Part shown: positions 28,389-38,281 of the stretch, piece by piece
Position numbering within the stretch: the stretch's first letter is position 1
Layout of the letters: each line of letters opens with the position of its first letter
Assembly: GCA_024642205.1 (NCBI GenBank)
Contig: JAHEBQ010000006.1
Span: forward strand, 74,283 to 138,282
Reading direction: 5' to 3'
DNA: 64,000 bases
Source of the DNA: Planctomycetaceae bacterium
Lineage (GTDB): Bacteria; Planctomycetota; Planctomycetia; Pirellulales; Pirellulaceae
Translations under genes and position numbers: made by a program
Notes under the pieces: generated by a model
Seen by the model: only the letters and a program-made list of their open reading frames with translations
Database searches by the model: none
What the model was told of the DNA's origin: nothing

Positions 28389-30335
28389 TTACGCTTCGAC
28401 ATCTTCCTGTCGCGGCGAAGGCGTCGAATGAGCCCGCGCGAAATCGACTCGCTGGCTCTTGATGATTTCGTTGATGGATTGAGAAATCTCCGAATTGATC
28501 CTGGGGGCCGAGTGAAATACCCAAGGCAGGGTGACGGTAAACGTACTCCCTTTTCCTACCTCGGACTCCAATTCAATCTTTCCACCCAGCAAGATGCAGA
28601 GCTCCTTGACGATCGACAATCCCAAACCTGTCCCGGATACTTCGCGGGTAAGCGAATCCCGACCGATCGCCGAGGGACCCTGGCGGAATTTTTCAAACAC
28701 GATCGTCTGGTCACCCTCCGCGATTCCGACACCCGTATCCCGGATGTTGATCCGCAACTGATGCGATTCGGAACCGATCCGCTCGACATCGACGTTGATT
28801 CGCCCTCCTTCCGGTGTGAATTTGATCGCATTGGACAGCAGATTGGTCAGGATTTGCTGAAGCTTGATTCTGTCCTGGAAGACGACTGGAAAATCCTCGT
28901 TCGATTCGTAGGCGAGCTGGATATTCTTGGTCTCGGCCAGGTTGCGAACCATCTCACACAGTTCGCTGACCAGTTGATCCGCCTTGAACTCGCTGGGATT
29001 GACTTCCATCTTTCCGGCTTCGAGTTTTGCCAGGTCCAAAATGTCATTGATCAGGTCAAGCAGCAAGCGCCCTGAATTTCGAATGTTGGAGGCAAAGCGA
29101 ATCTGTTTGTCTTCCAGTCCTCTGGTGTTTTCAAGGATTTCCGAAAAACCGATGATGCTGTTCAACGGAGTGCGAAGTTCGTGGCTCATGTTGGCCAGAA
29201 ATTCGTTCTTGATCTGGTTCATCTCGTAAAGTTTCAGATTCAGCTGCGCTTGCTCGTCTACCTTGTTGTCCAGGTCCTGGTTTGCACCCTGGAGCGCCAG
29301 TTGTGTGTCCAGCAGGTGGCGAAGCATACGATTGAACGAACGCGAAAGTTCTTCAAACTCATCTCCCGTGTTGACTTCCGCCCGGACGTCCATTCGACCC
29401 TGGCTGACTTCTTCCGTGACATCGCGGAGGTGGGCCAGTGGTTTGACGATCACATAGCGAACAATCGCCCACAGGAACGCGACACAGACGACGACCGTGC
29501 CGATTGCTACCGAGACCAGGATCGCACGGCTTTTGGTGATCGCGTCCTGGGTGATCTTGTTGTCCAATGTGATCTTGAGAAACATTGGCGGGACCAGGCT
29601 GTTCCGCTCGGCAATCAACTCGGTTGCCTGCTGGGGAGGGATGTTCTTGTCGATCAAGCGGGTAGCGATTTCTCGCAATCGGGCATCCTGTTTCGGGTTT
29701 TTGGCGATCAGCCAATGGCATTCGCTGCATTCGGATCGGAACACGATCGGCGCGTAATAGATGTATTGTTCTCCCTGTGAATCGTCGACATCGGGAGCAT
29801 CGACATCGTCCGGGTCAGGGTTTTCGGCGGCCTGCTGCAGCGCTTTCAGTTTCTCTTCGTAGGCTTTGGCGTCTCGGTTTCGCAATGCCTCCAGCTCGTT
29901 TTGCTCGCGTTGAAGCCGATTGGCTCGAACGGAGAGTTTGACCAATCGGTCGACTTCCTTGCGGTCCGACGCAACTTTTGGCTGCCAGACGCCGTCGACG
30001 AGGTTGCCAATCTGCTGCCTTACGATCTTGTCATCGATGACAATTGTCTCTGCCTTGTACGGTGTGGGGAGTGGTTCCATCGCGAGTAATTTGAAGAGGT
30101 CGCTTTGCGCTTTCTCCGGATGGGAGATGTTTTGCAGATGGATTCGCAATCGGAAGTCGGAGTCAAATCCCTCCGCCTGGCTCTTGATGTTGTCAAAAAT
30201 CAGGTCTTCGGTGATCTGGTTGACGAACCAAAACGACCCTCCCATCAAAACGAACAGGCAAATTCCGAACCAGATACGGATCTTCCGCTCCAGGTTGGAC
30301 TCGCCAAGGACGCGTTTGATGCCGCGGTAGGACAT
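28389..30335 (-). CDS. Membrane sensor histidine kinase with a CXXCH haem motif
   Basis: Two membrane segments (about 20-40 and 271-294) enclose an extracytoplasmic region of about 230 residues. That region contains a CSECH motif (residues 203-207), the signature for covalent c-type haem attachment. A HAMP linker, a HisKA domain with SHELRTP (His385) and an HATPase domain follow (NLLSNAIKF, DTGVGIAE, GTGLGLSIVKEL). Sensing of oxygen, redox state or ligands through haem is suggested but unproven; a free CXXCH can also bind metal otherwise. The start ATG 30335 was chosen over a frame reaching 30608, whose extra 91 residues are Pro/Cys-rich and without homology. No response regulator is adjacent. 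Confidence 0.85.
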   Translation of the reverse strand: MSYRGIKRVLGESNLERKIRIWFGICLFVLMGGSFWFVNQITEDLIFDNIKSQAEGFDSDFRLRIHLQNISHPEKAQSDLFKLLAMEPLPTPYKAETIVIDDKIVRQQIGNLVDGVWQPKVASDRKEVDRLVKLSVRANRLQREQNELEALRNRDAKAYEEKLKALQQAAENPDPDDVDAPDVDDSQGEQYIYYAPIVFRSECSECHWLIAKNPKQDARLREIATRLIDKNIPPQQATELIAERNSLVPPMFLKITLDNKITQDAITKSRAILVSVAIGTVVVCVAFLWAIVRYVIVKPLAHLRDVTEEVSQGRMDVRAEVNTGDEFEELSRSFNRMLRHLLDTQLALQGANQDLDNKVDEQAQLNLKLYEMNQIKNEFLANMSHELRTPLNSIIGFSEILENTRGLEDKQIRFASNIRNSGRLLLDLINDILDLAKLEAGKMEVNPSEFKADQLVSELCEMVRNLAETKNIQLAYESNEDFPVVFQDRIKLQQILTNLLSNAIKFTPEGGRINVDVERIGSESHQLRINIRDTGVGIAEGDQTIVFEKFRQGPSAIGRDSLTREVSGTGLGLSIVKELCILLGGKIELESEVGKGSTFTVTLPWVFHSAPRINSEISQSINEIIKSQRVDFARAHSTPSPRQEDVEA

Positions 30336-30725
30336 GATCGTGTGAACTTTCGAAAGTGCTGCTCCCAATGCTGCCATTGTAGGAGTGCACCGCTTGCCAA
30401 GCCAGAGCGAAACGACGTCGCGCCGACTGGTTGTCAGAATCCTTGGAACGTATTCAAGCTGGCAGCAAGGTGAGCCGGCGGCATCCGTCGTCGGATCGCA
30501 AGGCGTTTCCGGTGAAGTGACTTCCGTTGGTTGAATCATGGTAACGACAGCGCGCACGCGACGCAGACGATGTTCTCCAGCGTGTTCCAGGCACGGGCCC
30601 GAGGTCAACTCCCAATTCCTTTAGAGTAAGTGACGTTGGGCTCGCGACTGCGGCGCTCTTCCACCCGGACATTCGGCAGTTCCAATCCTGCATCGGCCCA
30701 ATTGTCCTCCTCTGAGCCGCATTGT
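30336..30725. other. Region between priA and the sensor kinase gene
   Basis: 390 bases with no gene that can be supported. The upstream reading frame of the kinase continues through 30608, but the residues look non-coding. The kinase promoter is expected here. Confidence 0.4.
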
Positions 30726-33023
30726 TCAGAGCATATCCTGGGGATCGATATCCACGATCCATTGCACATCGTCAATCGACTTGATTGTCGTTTGGGCTCG
30801 GCGAACGACTTTCTGAATGACACCTGCGTTACCGGAGTTCAGCAGCATGTGGTAGCGAAATTTACCACGGAGCTTTTCGACCGGTGCGGTTGCAGGTCCG
30901 AGGAGCGTAACGTCGGATTCAAGAAGACTGGCGGCAGACGTGATTTGTTCGGCGATGTGGTCGGCCATGTATTGTGCCTTGGCAAGAATTTCACTGCGGA
31001 TGACGATCCGGGCCTGGAAACCAAACGGCGGGTAATGGAATTCTTCTCGATGCGGTAACTCACCTTTCGCAAATCCGAGATAGTCGTGCCGTGTAGCCGC
31101 CTGGATCGCTTTGTGTTCGGGGTCAAACGTCTGAACCAACACGCGACCTCCTTTTTCACCGCGACCCGTTCGCCCCGCGACCTGCGTGACCAACCCAAAC
31201 GTGCGCTCGGCTGCCCTGAAATCGGGCAGGTGCAAGGCCGTATCTGCGTTGATCACGCCGACCAGCGTCACGTTGGGAAAATCCAGTCCCTTGGCGATCA
31301 TCTGTGTGCCGAGCAGAATTTTGGTTTCGCCGCTGCGAAATTTGTTCAGTGCTTTTTCATGGCTTCCCGGTTTCCGCATCGTGTCGGTATCCATCCGCAT
31401 GATCGATACATCGGGAAACAGGGCGGTGACATTGGCCTCCAATCGCTGGGTCCCGATACCGGAGAAACGAATCGAAGGATTGTTGCATTGGGTACAGCGT
31501 TTCGGTTCGGGGGTTTGAAAATCGCAATAATGGCAAACGGCTTTGCTGCCTTCGACATGGTGTGTCAGGGGGATGGAACAGTCCGGACAGGTTTCCACGT
31601 ATCCACAAGCGGGACATTGAATCCGAGTCGAAAATCCGCGCCGGTTAAGCAACAAAATGACCTGCCCTCCGGCCGAGATCGCCTGGGCGATCTCCTGACG
31701 AAGTTTCTGGCTGATCGGGCCAAACCGTTTGCGACCGCCAAAGTCAACACGCATGTCGATCGTGGCAACATCGGGCAACGGCAGATCAAGAACGCGTTTC
31801 TCTAGCGAGAGTTTCTGGTAACGGCCCTCCACGGCCCGTTGCCACGTTTCCAGTGACGGGGTTGCCGACCCGAGAACCAGCGGAACGCCTTCGTTGGTCG
31901 CCCGCCAATCAGCCACATCGCGGGCGTGGTAGCGAGGGGCTTTGTCCTGTTTGAACGAACCATCATGCTCTTCGTCGAGCACGATCAAACCGAGATTGGG
32001 CGTGGGCGCGAAAATGGCGCTTCTCGCGCCGACGATGACCTGAACATTGCCCGCGGCAATTTGTTGCCAATGCCAAGCCCTTTGGGACGCAGTTAGATGC
32101 GAGTGTAAGACCGCAACGCGGTCAAAGCGGGCCCGAAACCGCTGACGCGTTTGAGGTGTCAAGCTGATTTCCGGGACGAGTACGATCGCCTGGCGACCAA
32201 ACTCCACGACTTTCTGAATCGCGCGAATGTAGACTTCCGTTTTCCCGCTTCCGGTAATCCCATGCATCAAGAAAGTCTGATGCGTATCGGCTTCGATATG
32301 TTGGGTAATCTGTCGCAGCGCGACTTCCTGTTCGGCGTTGAGGACAAGATCCGCCATGCGCGTTTCTCTCGGGATCTCGTGGGTTTTTTGCTGAACCCGT
32401 TTCGTCGTCGTGATGATCAGGCCTTTTTTTCGCAAGGTCGATATTGGGCCCTGTGTACAGCCAACTGTTTCGGCCAGCTCACGCGGCGTCCAGTCCTGCA
32501 CGCTGCTGCCGATCGTGGTCAAAATGGTTCGTTGAACGTCCGAGAGCTTCATCGTCCCCAGTCGAACTGCCAGTCCGTCCGGCAGGCTCAGGAACAGCAT
32601 TTCCCGTGTTCCCGATTCGTTACGGACACCGGGTGGGACGATGGTCTCGATCACCTGGCCAACCGGACAAAGGTAGTAGTCGCTGATCCAGTTGGCCAAA
32701 TCCAGCAAGTTGGAATTGATCAACGGACGCGAGTCGATGATCCTCTCAATCGGTTTGAGTTTTTGAGGTTGGACCGATGGAGCCAGCCGATGAAACGGCC
32801 CGATGACATCCACGCAGTAGCCGATCATTTTTCGATTGCCCCGTCCCAGGGGGACCTCGATGCGAATGCCGGGCTGGACCGATTTTTCGAGGTCCGCTGG
32901 AATGGAATAGTCATAGGGTCCGAACGGCGCCCCGGAAAAGGCCATGCGCGCGATCAACCAGTCATCCTGATCATCCAGTTGCCATGGCTGGGGTTCGACG
33001 TTGAAAAGTGACTGCTGGTCCAT
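30726..33023 (-). CDS. priA: Primosomal protein N' (PriA helicase)
   Basis: Restarts replication at repaired forks by loading the primosome. Walker A HGITGSGKTEVY, a DEEHDGSFKQ motif and the eight-cysteine zinc region (CPACGY, CPDCSIPLTHH, CHYCDF, CTQCNN) identify it. The C-terminal helicase motifs (GTQMIAKGLDFPNVTLVGV, VAGRTGRGEKGG) are intact. The start at ATG 33023 gives 765 residues; a GTG at 33053 would add ten. It is divergent from nadD and is followed on the minus strand by the haem-motif kinase, rnhA and recG. Confidence 0.94.
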   Translation of the reverse strand: MDQQSLFNVEPQPWQLDDQDDWLIARMAFSGAPFGPYDYSIPADLEKSVQPGIRIEVPLGRGNRKMIGYCVDVIGPFHRLAPSVQPQKLKPIERIIDSRPLINSNLLDLANWISDYYLCPVGQVIETIVPPGVRNESGTREMLFLSLPDGLAVRLGTMKLSDVQRTILTTIGSSVQDWTPRELAETVGCTQGPISTLRKKGLIITTTKRVQQKTHEIPRETRMADLVLNAEQEVALRQITQHIEADTHQTFLMHGITGSGKTEVYIRAIQKVVEFGRQAIVLVPEISLTPQTRQRFRARFDRVAVLHSHLTASQRAWHWQQIAAGNVQVIVGARSAIFAPTPNLGLIVLDEEHDGSFKQDKAPRYHARDVADWRATNEGVPLVLGSATPSLETWQRAVEGRYQKLSLEKRVLDLPLPDVATIDMRVDFGGRKRFGPISQKLRQEIAQAISAGGQVILLLNRRGFSTRIQCPACGYVETCPDCSIPLTHHVEGSKAVCHYCDFQTPEPKRCTQCNNPSIRFSGIGTQRLEANVTALFPDVSIMRMDTDTMRKPGSHEKALNKFRSGETKILLGTQMIAKGLDFPNVTLVGVINADTALHLPDFRAAERTFGLVTQVAGRTGRGEKGGRVLVQTFDPEHKAIQAATRHDYLGFAKGELPHREEFHYPPFGFQARIVIRSEILAKAQYMADHIAEQITSAASLLESDVTLLGPATAPVEKLRGKFRYHMLLNSGNAGVIQKVVRRAQTTIKSIDDVQWIVDIDPQDML

Positions 33024-33139
33024 TCTAGCCAAGATATCAGATTCGCCCGACACGTTGGGTCACTAACCCGTGGAAGCCGGTTGAAAACTGTGTTACGTTC
33101 GCTCTAACGTCGGGTCGATGTGGGAAACGGAACAGCAAA

Positions 33140-33745
33140 ATGCGTATTGGAATTTTCGGAGGGTCGTTTGACCCGATTCACCTGGGACACTTGATCCTCG
33201 CTGAGCAATGCCGGGAACAGGCCTTGCTGGACCAGGTTTGGTTTGTGCCGTGCTCCCTTCAACCGCACAAACACGATGGAACACACGGGACCGACCGACA
33301 GCGTTCCGAGATGATCGAGCTTGCGATTGCCGGACACGAACCCTTTTCTCTTTGCAAGATCGAGATGGAACGGGGAGGCGTGAGTTATACCGTAGATACG
33401 CTGGAACAGATTCATGAGTCGAATCCGGATGACGAGCTGTTTTTGTTAATGGGTGATGATTCCCTGGAGAACTTTGGTTCCTGGCGCGAGCCGGCAAGGA
33501 TCTGTCAACTGGCGACGCCACTGGTCGTTAACCGACCCGGAATGGGCGACGTCGACCTTTCACTTTTGGCAGAATTTGTCGACGCCAGACGATTTGCCTC
33601 GTTCAAGAATATGGTGATAAAAAGCCCTCGAATTGAGATCAGTAGCCGCACGATTCGCGGAAAGGTCGCCGAAGGAAAAAGCATTCGTTATTTGACGTCT
33701 CGTCCGGTTGAAAAGTACATTGAGACGCAGAAGTTGTTCAAGTAG
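33140..33745 (+). CDS. nadD: Nicotinate-nucleotide adenylyltransferase
   Basis: Makes deamido-NAD from nicotinate mononucleotide and ATP. It shows the nucleotidyltransferase motif GIFGGSFDPIHLGHL and the C-terminal SSRTIRGKVAEGKSIRYL block, both hallmarks of NadD. The 201-residue length is normal. It is divergent from priA. Confidence 0.93.
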   Translation: MRIGIFGGSFDPIHLGHLILAEQCREQALLDQVWFVPCSLQPHKHDGTHGTDRQRSEMIELAIAGHEPFSLCKIEMERGGVSYTVDTLEQIHESNPDDELFLLMGDDSLENFGSWREPARICQLATPLVVNRPGMGDVDLSLLAEFVDARRFASFKNMVIKSPRIEISSRTIRGKVAEGKSIRYLTSRPVEKYIETQKLFK

Positions 33746-33896
33746 AAGTTTTCTGGCTCAAGTCCCAGGTACCCATTACGCGACAACCATTTTCAGGTAC
33801 TTAGTGCCTCTTACCCGATAAACATTACCTCGAACTGAGTCCCGAATGCCGTGTGTACGTTTCGAACACGGAACACCCCAAAGTGGAAACGGTAAG

Positions 33897-34163
33897 ATGT
33901 TGAAGTTCAAAGATTTTGTTCCGAAGCAAATCGTCGCTCCCGGTTTTTTGAATCCGGGAGAACATGAATCGTTCGAACATGCCGTTGTCGCAGCCAATCA
34001 ATGGATCGTCGAGAACGACGTCAAAGTCATCGGAATGGAAACCGTCGTTCTTCCCAATATCTGGAGTCGCTGGGAGGAAGGTTCGGCGGATGCCTCCATC
34101 GGGACCAGCGGGGACACGCCCAGCCGTTGGCACCAGTTCTTGAGGTGCTGGTATCGAGACTGA
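33897..34163 (+). CDS. Small conserved protein of unknown function
   Basis: 88 residues, acidic and aromatic-rich, with the C-terminal phrase WHQFLRCWYRD and the middle phrase VVLPNIWSRWEEGSADASIG. The ATG at 33897 has GGAAACGG six bases upstream; a 17-residue extension further back is not favoured. There is no membrane segment or known domain. The compact, ordered-looking sequence suggests a real gene. It follows nadD by 151 bases. Confidence 0.65.
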   Translation: MLKFKDFVPKQIVAPGFLNPGEHESFEHAVVAANQWIVENDVKVIGMETVVLPNIWSRWEEGSADASIGTSGDTPSRWHQFLRCWYRD

Positions 34164-34331
34164 CCTCAAGTTCGGTGGTTCGCGATTGCCTATCTCGGGG
34201 AGATGCTGCGAATCGATAGTGTTGGGCGACTGCGATGTAATGTGCCAACGTCGCCAGCGCCAAGGCTGAACGAAGGAAACCAGGATTCGGAGCAGGCTTT
34301 GATTAATAGCTTGAGGTCGGGTGTGTTCGCG

Positions 34332-34589
34332 TTAAGCCGCGCGTTTTGACAATTCCAGCTTGATTTCTTCTGCAATTCTGATCGTGGCCAGAAGCGGTTC
34401 ATTGGCCAACGTTTGTTGGAGTTGTTCAAGCTGTTCGGCCGAGGTTCGTGCCAGGTCCAAAAACAACCACTTGTTTCCCGAAAATTCGCAAACTCCGCCA
34501 CCAGTACCACCAAAATAATCGTAACGGATGCGGTACCCCAGCTGTTCGGCGATATCCACCAACTGATCGAATTGTTGCAGCGTGCTCAT
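34332..34589 (-). CDS. Small conserved protein of unknown function
   Basis: 85 residues from ATG 34589: an N-terminal amphipathic helix, a glycine-rich turn (FGGTGGGVCEF), then a leucine-rich helical C-terminus. AGGGAAG lies just upstream of the start. The frame continues to 34661, but the extra residues look unrelated. It converges on the 88-residue gene. No family is recognised. Confidence 0.6.
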   Translation of the reverse strand: MSTLQQFDQLVDIAEQLGYRIRYDYFGGTGGGVCEFSGNKWLFLDLARTSAEQLEQLQQTLANEPLLATIRIAEEIKLELSKRAA

Positions 34590-34932
34590 AAACTTCCCTG
34601 TCTTCTTCTGAACGTCATTCCTTGACATGGGTTGAAAAACCGATGTCAAAACAAATTGCATCGGTGACCCAATTGGCGATTTCGTGGAATACGAATCGCC
34701 GTTTACCCAATCCGATTATAGACGGTTCAGGTTTAGACTCCCACACGGATCGGACGATAGGTCAAGCATCAGCGGTGGAGCGGATTTGCCGGCGGATGGC
34801 CAGGTTTTGACGGATGTTCGCCTGATCCCGAAAAGCTGAGACAATAAGTAAAACAGGGGCTCTGCGGTGCCGCGAACGAAAGTCAGGCCAGTGCGGGATG
34901 CCCAAGATTTAACGACCACGGAAGGATCGCCA
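34590..34932. other. Divergent promoter region
   Basis: 343 bases between a minus-strand small gene and the plus-strand kinase gene. No further gene was seen. Promoters in both directions are expected. Confidence 0.4.
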
Positions 34933-35766
34933 GTGAGCGACTGCCAGCAAAAACAGATTGACCTGCTTCTTGAAGAAATCAGCGTTCTCAAAAAGCGACT
35001 CGACCAATCCCAGCGAATGACCGCATTGGGAGAACTTGTCAGCACGACGACTCACGAATTCAACAATGTCCTGATGACGATAATCAACTATGCCAAAATG
35101 GGCATGCGCCACGACGACAAGCAAACCCGTGACAAGGCGTTTGACAAGATCAATAACGCTGGAATGCGCGCCGCAAAAATCACGAATGCGGTTCTGGGGA
35201 TGGCCCGAAATCGAAGCGAACATTTCGAGATGACGAATGTGGCGAAGCTTATTGACGAAGCGATGGTGTTACTTGAGCGGGAAATGCAAAAGTACCGGAT
35301 TTCTGTCGAAATGGACATCGATCCGGATTTGCCTGAGGTCTCCGCCATCGGCAACCAGATTCAGCAGGTTCTGATGAACCTGCTAATCAACGCACGCCAG
35401 GCGATGTCTGGTGGTGGCCAGCTGGTCATCAGGCTGAAACAGAATCTCGAGAACAAAACGGTTGACCTCAGTGTGCGGGATTATGGACCGGGCATTCCCC
35501 AGGAAAAACTTCGTAAAATCTTCGAGCCGTTTTACTCGACCAAGTCGGGTCCCGACGAAACAGGCAAAGGCGGAACGGGCGTCGGTCTGTCGACATGCAA
35601 GAATATCATTGAGGCCCATGGCGGAAAGATCCGCGTCGAAAGCAGTGTTGGACAAGGAACTTGTTTCACGTTGATGCTTCCGATTGAAAAGCAACAACCG
35701 TTGATTCCGGCGACACGCGGAATAGCCGGAGCCGTCTCGCAAATCAATGCCGTTTCGAATTCCTGA
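34933..35766 (+). CDS. Soluble sensor histidine kinase
   Basis: No membrane segment or periplasmic region is visible, so the protein is cytoplasmic. GTG 34933 was chosen because GGAAGG sits seven bases upstream; the frame is open to 34867. After a short coiled-coil start (LLLEEISVLKKRLDQSQ) come the phosphoacceptor H-box TTTHEFNNVLMTI, then the N box NLLINARQA, G1 DYGPGIP, the F box FEPFYSTKS and G2 GTGVGLSTC. It resembles the kinase core of NtrB-type proteins. No receiver gene is next to it. Confidence 0.88.
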   Translation: MSDCQQKQIDLLLEEISVLKKRLDQSQRMTALGELVSTTTHEFNNVLMTIINYAKMGMRHDDKQTRDKAFDKINNAGMRAAKITNAVLGMARNRSEHFEMTNVAKLIDEAMVLLEREMQKYRISVEMDIDPDLPEVSAIGNQIQQVLMNLLINARQAMSGGGQLVIRLKQNLENKTVDLSVRDYGPGIPQEKLRKIFEPFYSTKSGPDETGKGGTGVGLSTCKNIIEAHGGKIRVESSVGQGTCFTLMLPIEKQQPLIPATRGIAGAVSQINAVSNS

Positions 35767-35782
35767 CGTGTCGAATTCGAAA
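35753..35782. repeat. Inverted repeat spanning the kinase stop codon
   Basis: TTTCGAATTC at 35753-35762 and GAATTCGAAA at 35773-35782 are perfect reverse complements around a ten-base loop that contains the stop codon. It lies between convergent genes and may act as a bidirectional end signal, although no U-run follows. Confidence 0.45.
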
Positions 35783-35897
35783 AACGGTTGAGCCAGAAAC
35801 ATCCTATGAACCGGCGTTTCCAGGAGACCTTGTCCTTCGGTTTCAACGCACGATGTCTACGACCTTGGCTCGCGAGGTTCACCGTTGTCGGCAGGGA

Positions 35898-36737
35898 CTA
35901 GCGTTTCGTTTGACAATTCTGGCAGAAAAACGTTGCCCGCTGGGCCTGAACGATGCGACGGATGCTCGATTGATGGCAACTCGGACAGGTCTCGCCTTCA
36001 CGATCGTAAACGCGGTGCTCGTTCTGGTAGCTTCCTTCGCCGTTGATTGCGTTGCGATACGTGCCGTCGGAGAGCGTCGAGCCTTCGTATTCGATCGCGA
36101 TTTCGAAGACATGAATCATATGATCATAGATCTTCTGCCAGCGCCGTTGACTGATTCGATCGCAGCGAGTCTGTGGATGGATTCCGGCCAGGTGCAGGAT
36201 TTCAGAGGCATACAGATTTCCGATTCCCAGAACGGCTTTCTGATCGAGTAACGCAACCTTGATTTCTCGTCGGCTGTGGCGGAAGCGATTTGGAAATTCA
36301 TCGGCGGAGATGTCCATTGCATCGGGACCGAGTTTCCCGTCGTTCAGTTTGGTTTCATACTGGAGGGCCGAAAGCAGACTTACATTTCCCAGTCCCCGTC
36401 GGTCCCAGAACATCAGTTTTTTGACGGGGCATTTGTTCAAGTGAAGACAAAAGCGCAGATGCTCGACCGTCGGAGGGTCAGCGATCAGGATCAGACCGGT
36501 CATTCGCGGTTCAAGAATCAATCGGTCCTCTGAATCCAGCCGAACCACAACACGTTTGCCCAGTCGATCGACGCTGGTGATTTGACGATCACGAACCCGT
36601 TTGTTGAGGTGGTCGATACGGGGAGTAATCGCGATCGGTCGTTTGGGGCACGGCGTTCGCTCTGCCCTGGAAATACGTGCGCCGACGATGCCGAGCACGC
36701 CGCGCCGCATCGTTTCGACCTCAGGAAGCTCTGGCAT
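35898..36737 (-). CDS. mutM: Formamidopyrimidine-DNA glycosylase (MutM/Fpg)
   Basis: Removes 8-oxoguanine and related lesions. The protein starts PELPEVETMRRG after the initiator Met, giving the catalytic N-terminal Pro and Glu, and a Lys is seen in DRLGKRVVVR. The C-terminal zinc finger is intact (CPSCHQSS, FFCQNCQ). ATG 36737 gives 279 residues; a longer frame exists but lacks the required N-terminal proline. It is divergent from trpB. Confidence 0.93.
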   Translation of the reverse strand: MPELPEVETMRRGVLGIVGARISRAERTPCPKRPIAITPRIDHLNKRVRDRQITSVDRLGKRVVVRLDSEDRLILEPRMTGLILIADPPTVEHLRFCLHLNKCPVKKLMFWDRRGLGNVSLLSALQYETKLNDGKLGPDAMDISADEFPNRFRHSRREIKVALLDQKAVLGIGNLYASEILHLAGIHPQTRCDRISQRRWQKIYDHMIHVFEIAIEYEGSTLSDGTYRNAINGEGSYQNEHRVYDREGETCPSCHQSSIRRIVQAQRATFFCQNCQTKR

Positions 36738-36910
36738 GGGCTGAAGGGTTCGCTTGGAATGGAGTTTTTGTTCAACTTCTACGTTTATAGCGGCAAGCGT
36801 TATCAATGGAAACGACGGCCGGTTACCCTGCCTCACCGGACTATTGACGGTTCGAAGTGCTGCTTCGACAATTGACACTTCTTTTGTTTTCGTATTTTTA
36901 GTGACGTTCA

Positions 36911-38137
36911 ATGCCCAGCCAGTTTTTGTCCCAACCAAGTCCCGATGCCAGTTTGCCCGACGAGAATGGACGTTTTGGCGAGTTTGGTGGGCGTTTTGTT
37001 CCAGAGACGTTGGTCGCCGCCCTGGATCAACTCGAAGACGAGTATCGCAAGTCGCAAGACGACCCGGGGTTTCAAGCTGAATTGGACGTTTTGCTGCGAG
37101 ACTTCGTCGGCCGCCCTTCTCCGCTGTATTTTGCCAGACGATTGACCGAAAAATGTGGTGGCGCACAAATCTGGTTCAAGCGGGAAGATCTCAACCATAC
37201 CGGCGCACACAAAATCAACAGCACCCTCGGACAGGCTCTTTTGACGATGCGGATGGGAAAGTCCCGCGTGATCGCTGAGACCGGAGCTGGGCAGCATGGC
37301 GTGGCGACCGCGACCGCCTGTGCCCATTTCGGACTGCCATGTGTGGTTTACATGGGAGAAGAGGACATTCGTCGCCAACAGCCGAACGTGCAGAGCATGA
37401 AAATGCTTGGCGCCGAGATCTGCCCCGTGACGACCGGCTCGCGAACATTGCGGGACGCGGTGAACCAGGCAATGCGAGACTGGATGAGTTCCGTCAAAGA
37501 GACGCATTATATTTTGGGTTCGGTCGTTGGACCGCATCCCTTTCCGCTGATTGTTCGTGATTTTCAATCCGTCATCGGGCGCGAAACGATCAAACAGTCG
37601 GAAGAGAGGTTTGGCCGACTGCCGGACGCTGTCGTTGCATGCGTTGGCGGCGGAAGCAATGCCGCTGGAATGTTTTTTCCCTTCGTCGCCGAAACCGATG
37701 TCCCGTTGATCGGCGTGGAAGCGGGTGGTGAGAACGACCAACCTGGACGACACGCTTCAAGTTTGACGTTTGGCCGACCGGGTGTGCTCCACGGCAGTTT
37801 CAGCTACGTGCTGCAAGACGAAGACGGCCAGACCGACGATGTCCATTCGGCTTCGGCTGGGTTGGATTACCCTGGCGTGGGTCCGGAGCACAGTCATTGG
37901 AAAACGACGGGCCGGGTCGAGTATCGCAGTTGCCGCGACGACGAGGCGCTGGCCGCGTTTGATTCGGTGGCCCGATTGGAAGGTATTTTACCAGCACTCG
38001 AATCGTCACACGCGATTGCCAAGGCAATGGAGGTTGCCGGGGAGCGTAGGAATGACGAAATTGTAGTGGTTTGCCTTTCAGGTCGTGGCGACAAGGATGC
38101 ATCGGAAATTCAACGGCTGAAAGAAGGTGGCAAATAA
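36911..38137 (+). CDS. trpB: Tryptophan synthase beta subunit
   Basis: Joins indole to serine using pyridoxal phosphate. The cofactor lysine is in [16 protein letters not shown], and the phosphate-binding loop reads GGGSNAAGM. The N-terminus ([14 protein letters not shown]) and the 408-residue length are typical. It is followed by trpA after 144 bases. Confidence 0.95.
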   Translation: MPSQFLSQPSPDASLPDENGRFGEFGGRFVPETLVAALDQLEDEYRKSQDDPGFQAELDVLLRDFVGRPSPLYFARRLTEKCGGAQIWFKREDLNHTGAHKINSTLGQALLTMRMGKSRVIAETGAGQHGVATATACAHFGLPCVVYMGEEDIRRQQPNVQSMKMLGAEICPVTTGSRTLRDAVNQAMRDWMSSVKETHYILGSVVGPHPFPLIVRDFQSVIGRETIKQSEERFGRLPDAVVACVGGGSNAAGMFFPFVAETDVPLIGVEAGGENDQPGRHASSLTFGRPGVLHGSFSYVLQDEDGQTDDVHSASAGLDYPGVGPEHSHWKTTGRVEYRSCRDDEALAAFDSVARLEGILPALESSHAIAKAMEVAGERRNDEIVVVCLSGRGDKDASEIQRLKEGGK

Positions 38138-38281
38138 TCCATACCAACCCGAATCGGGAACATGTGCATTATTTCCGTACGGCATTGAGTCGTTGATTCG
38201 CCACAACTGTGGGCCGGTTTTGCTCGCGTGGTTCGACGCTCAGCCTGGAAACGGTCCGGAAGAATTCATTTAGGAAATTAC

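Noticed and set aside
30336-30608. N-terminal extension of the haem-motif kinase (91 residues)
   Set aside because: The stretch is Pro/Cys-rich and non-homologous, and the membrane segment would no longer be near the N-terminus.
36908-37753. 281-residue minus-strand frame inside trpB
   Set aside because: Antisense to trpB with no coherent sequence.
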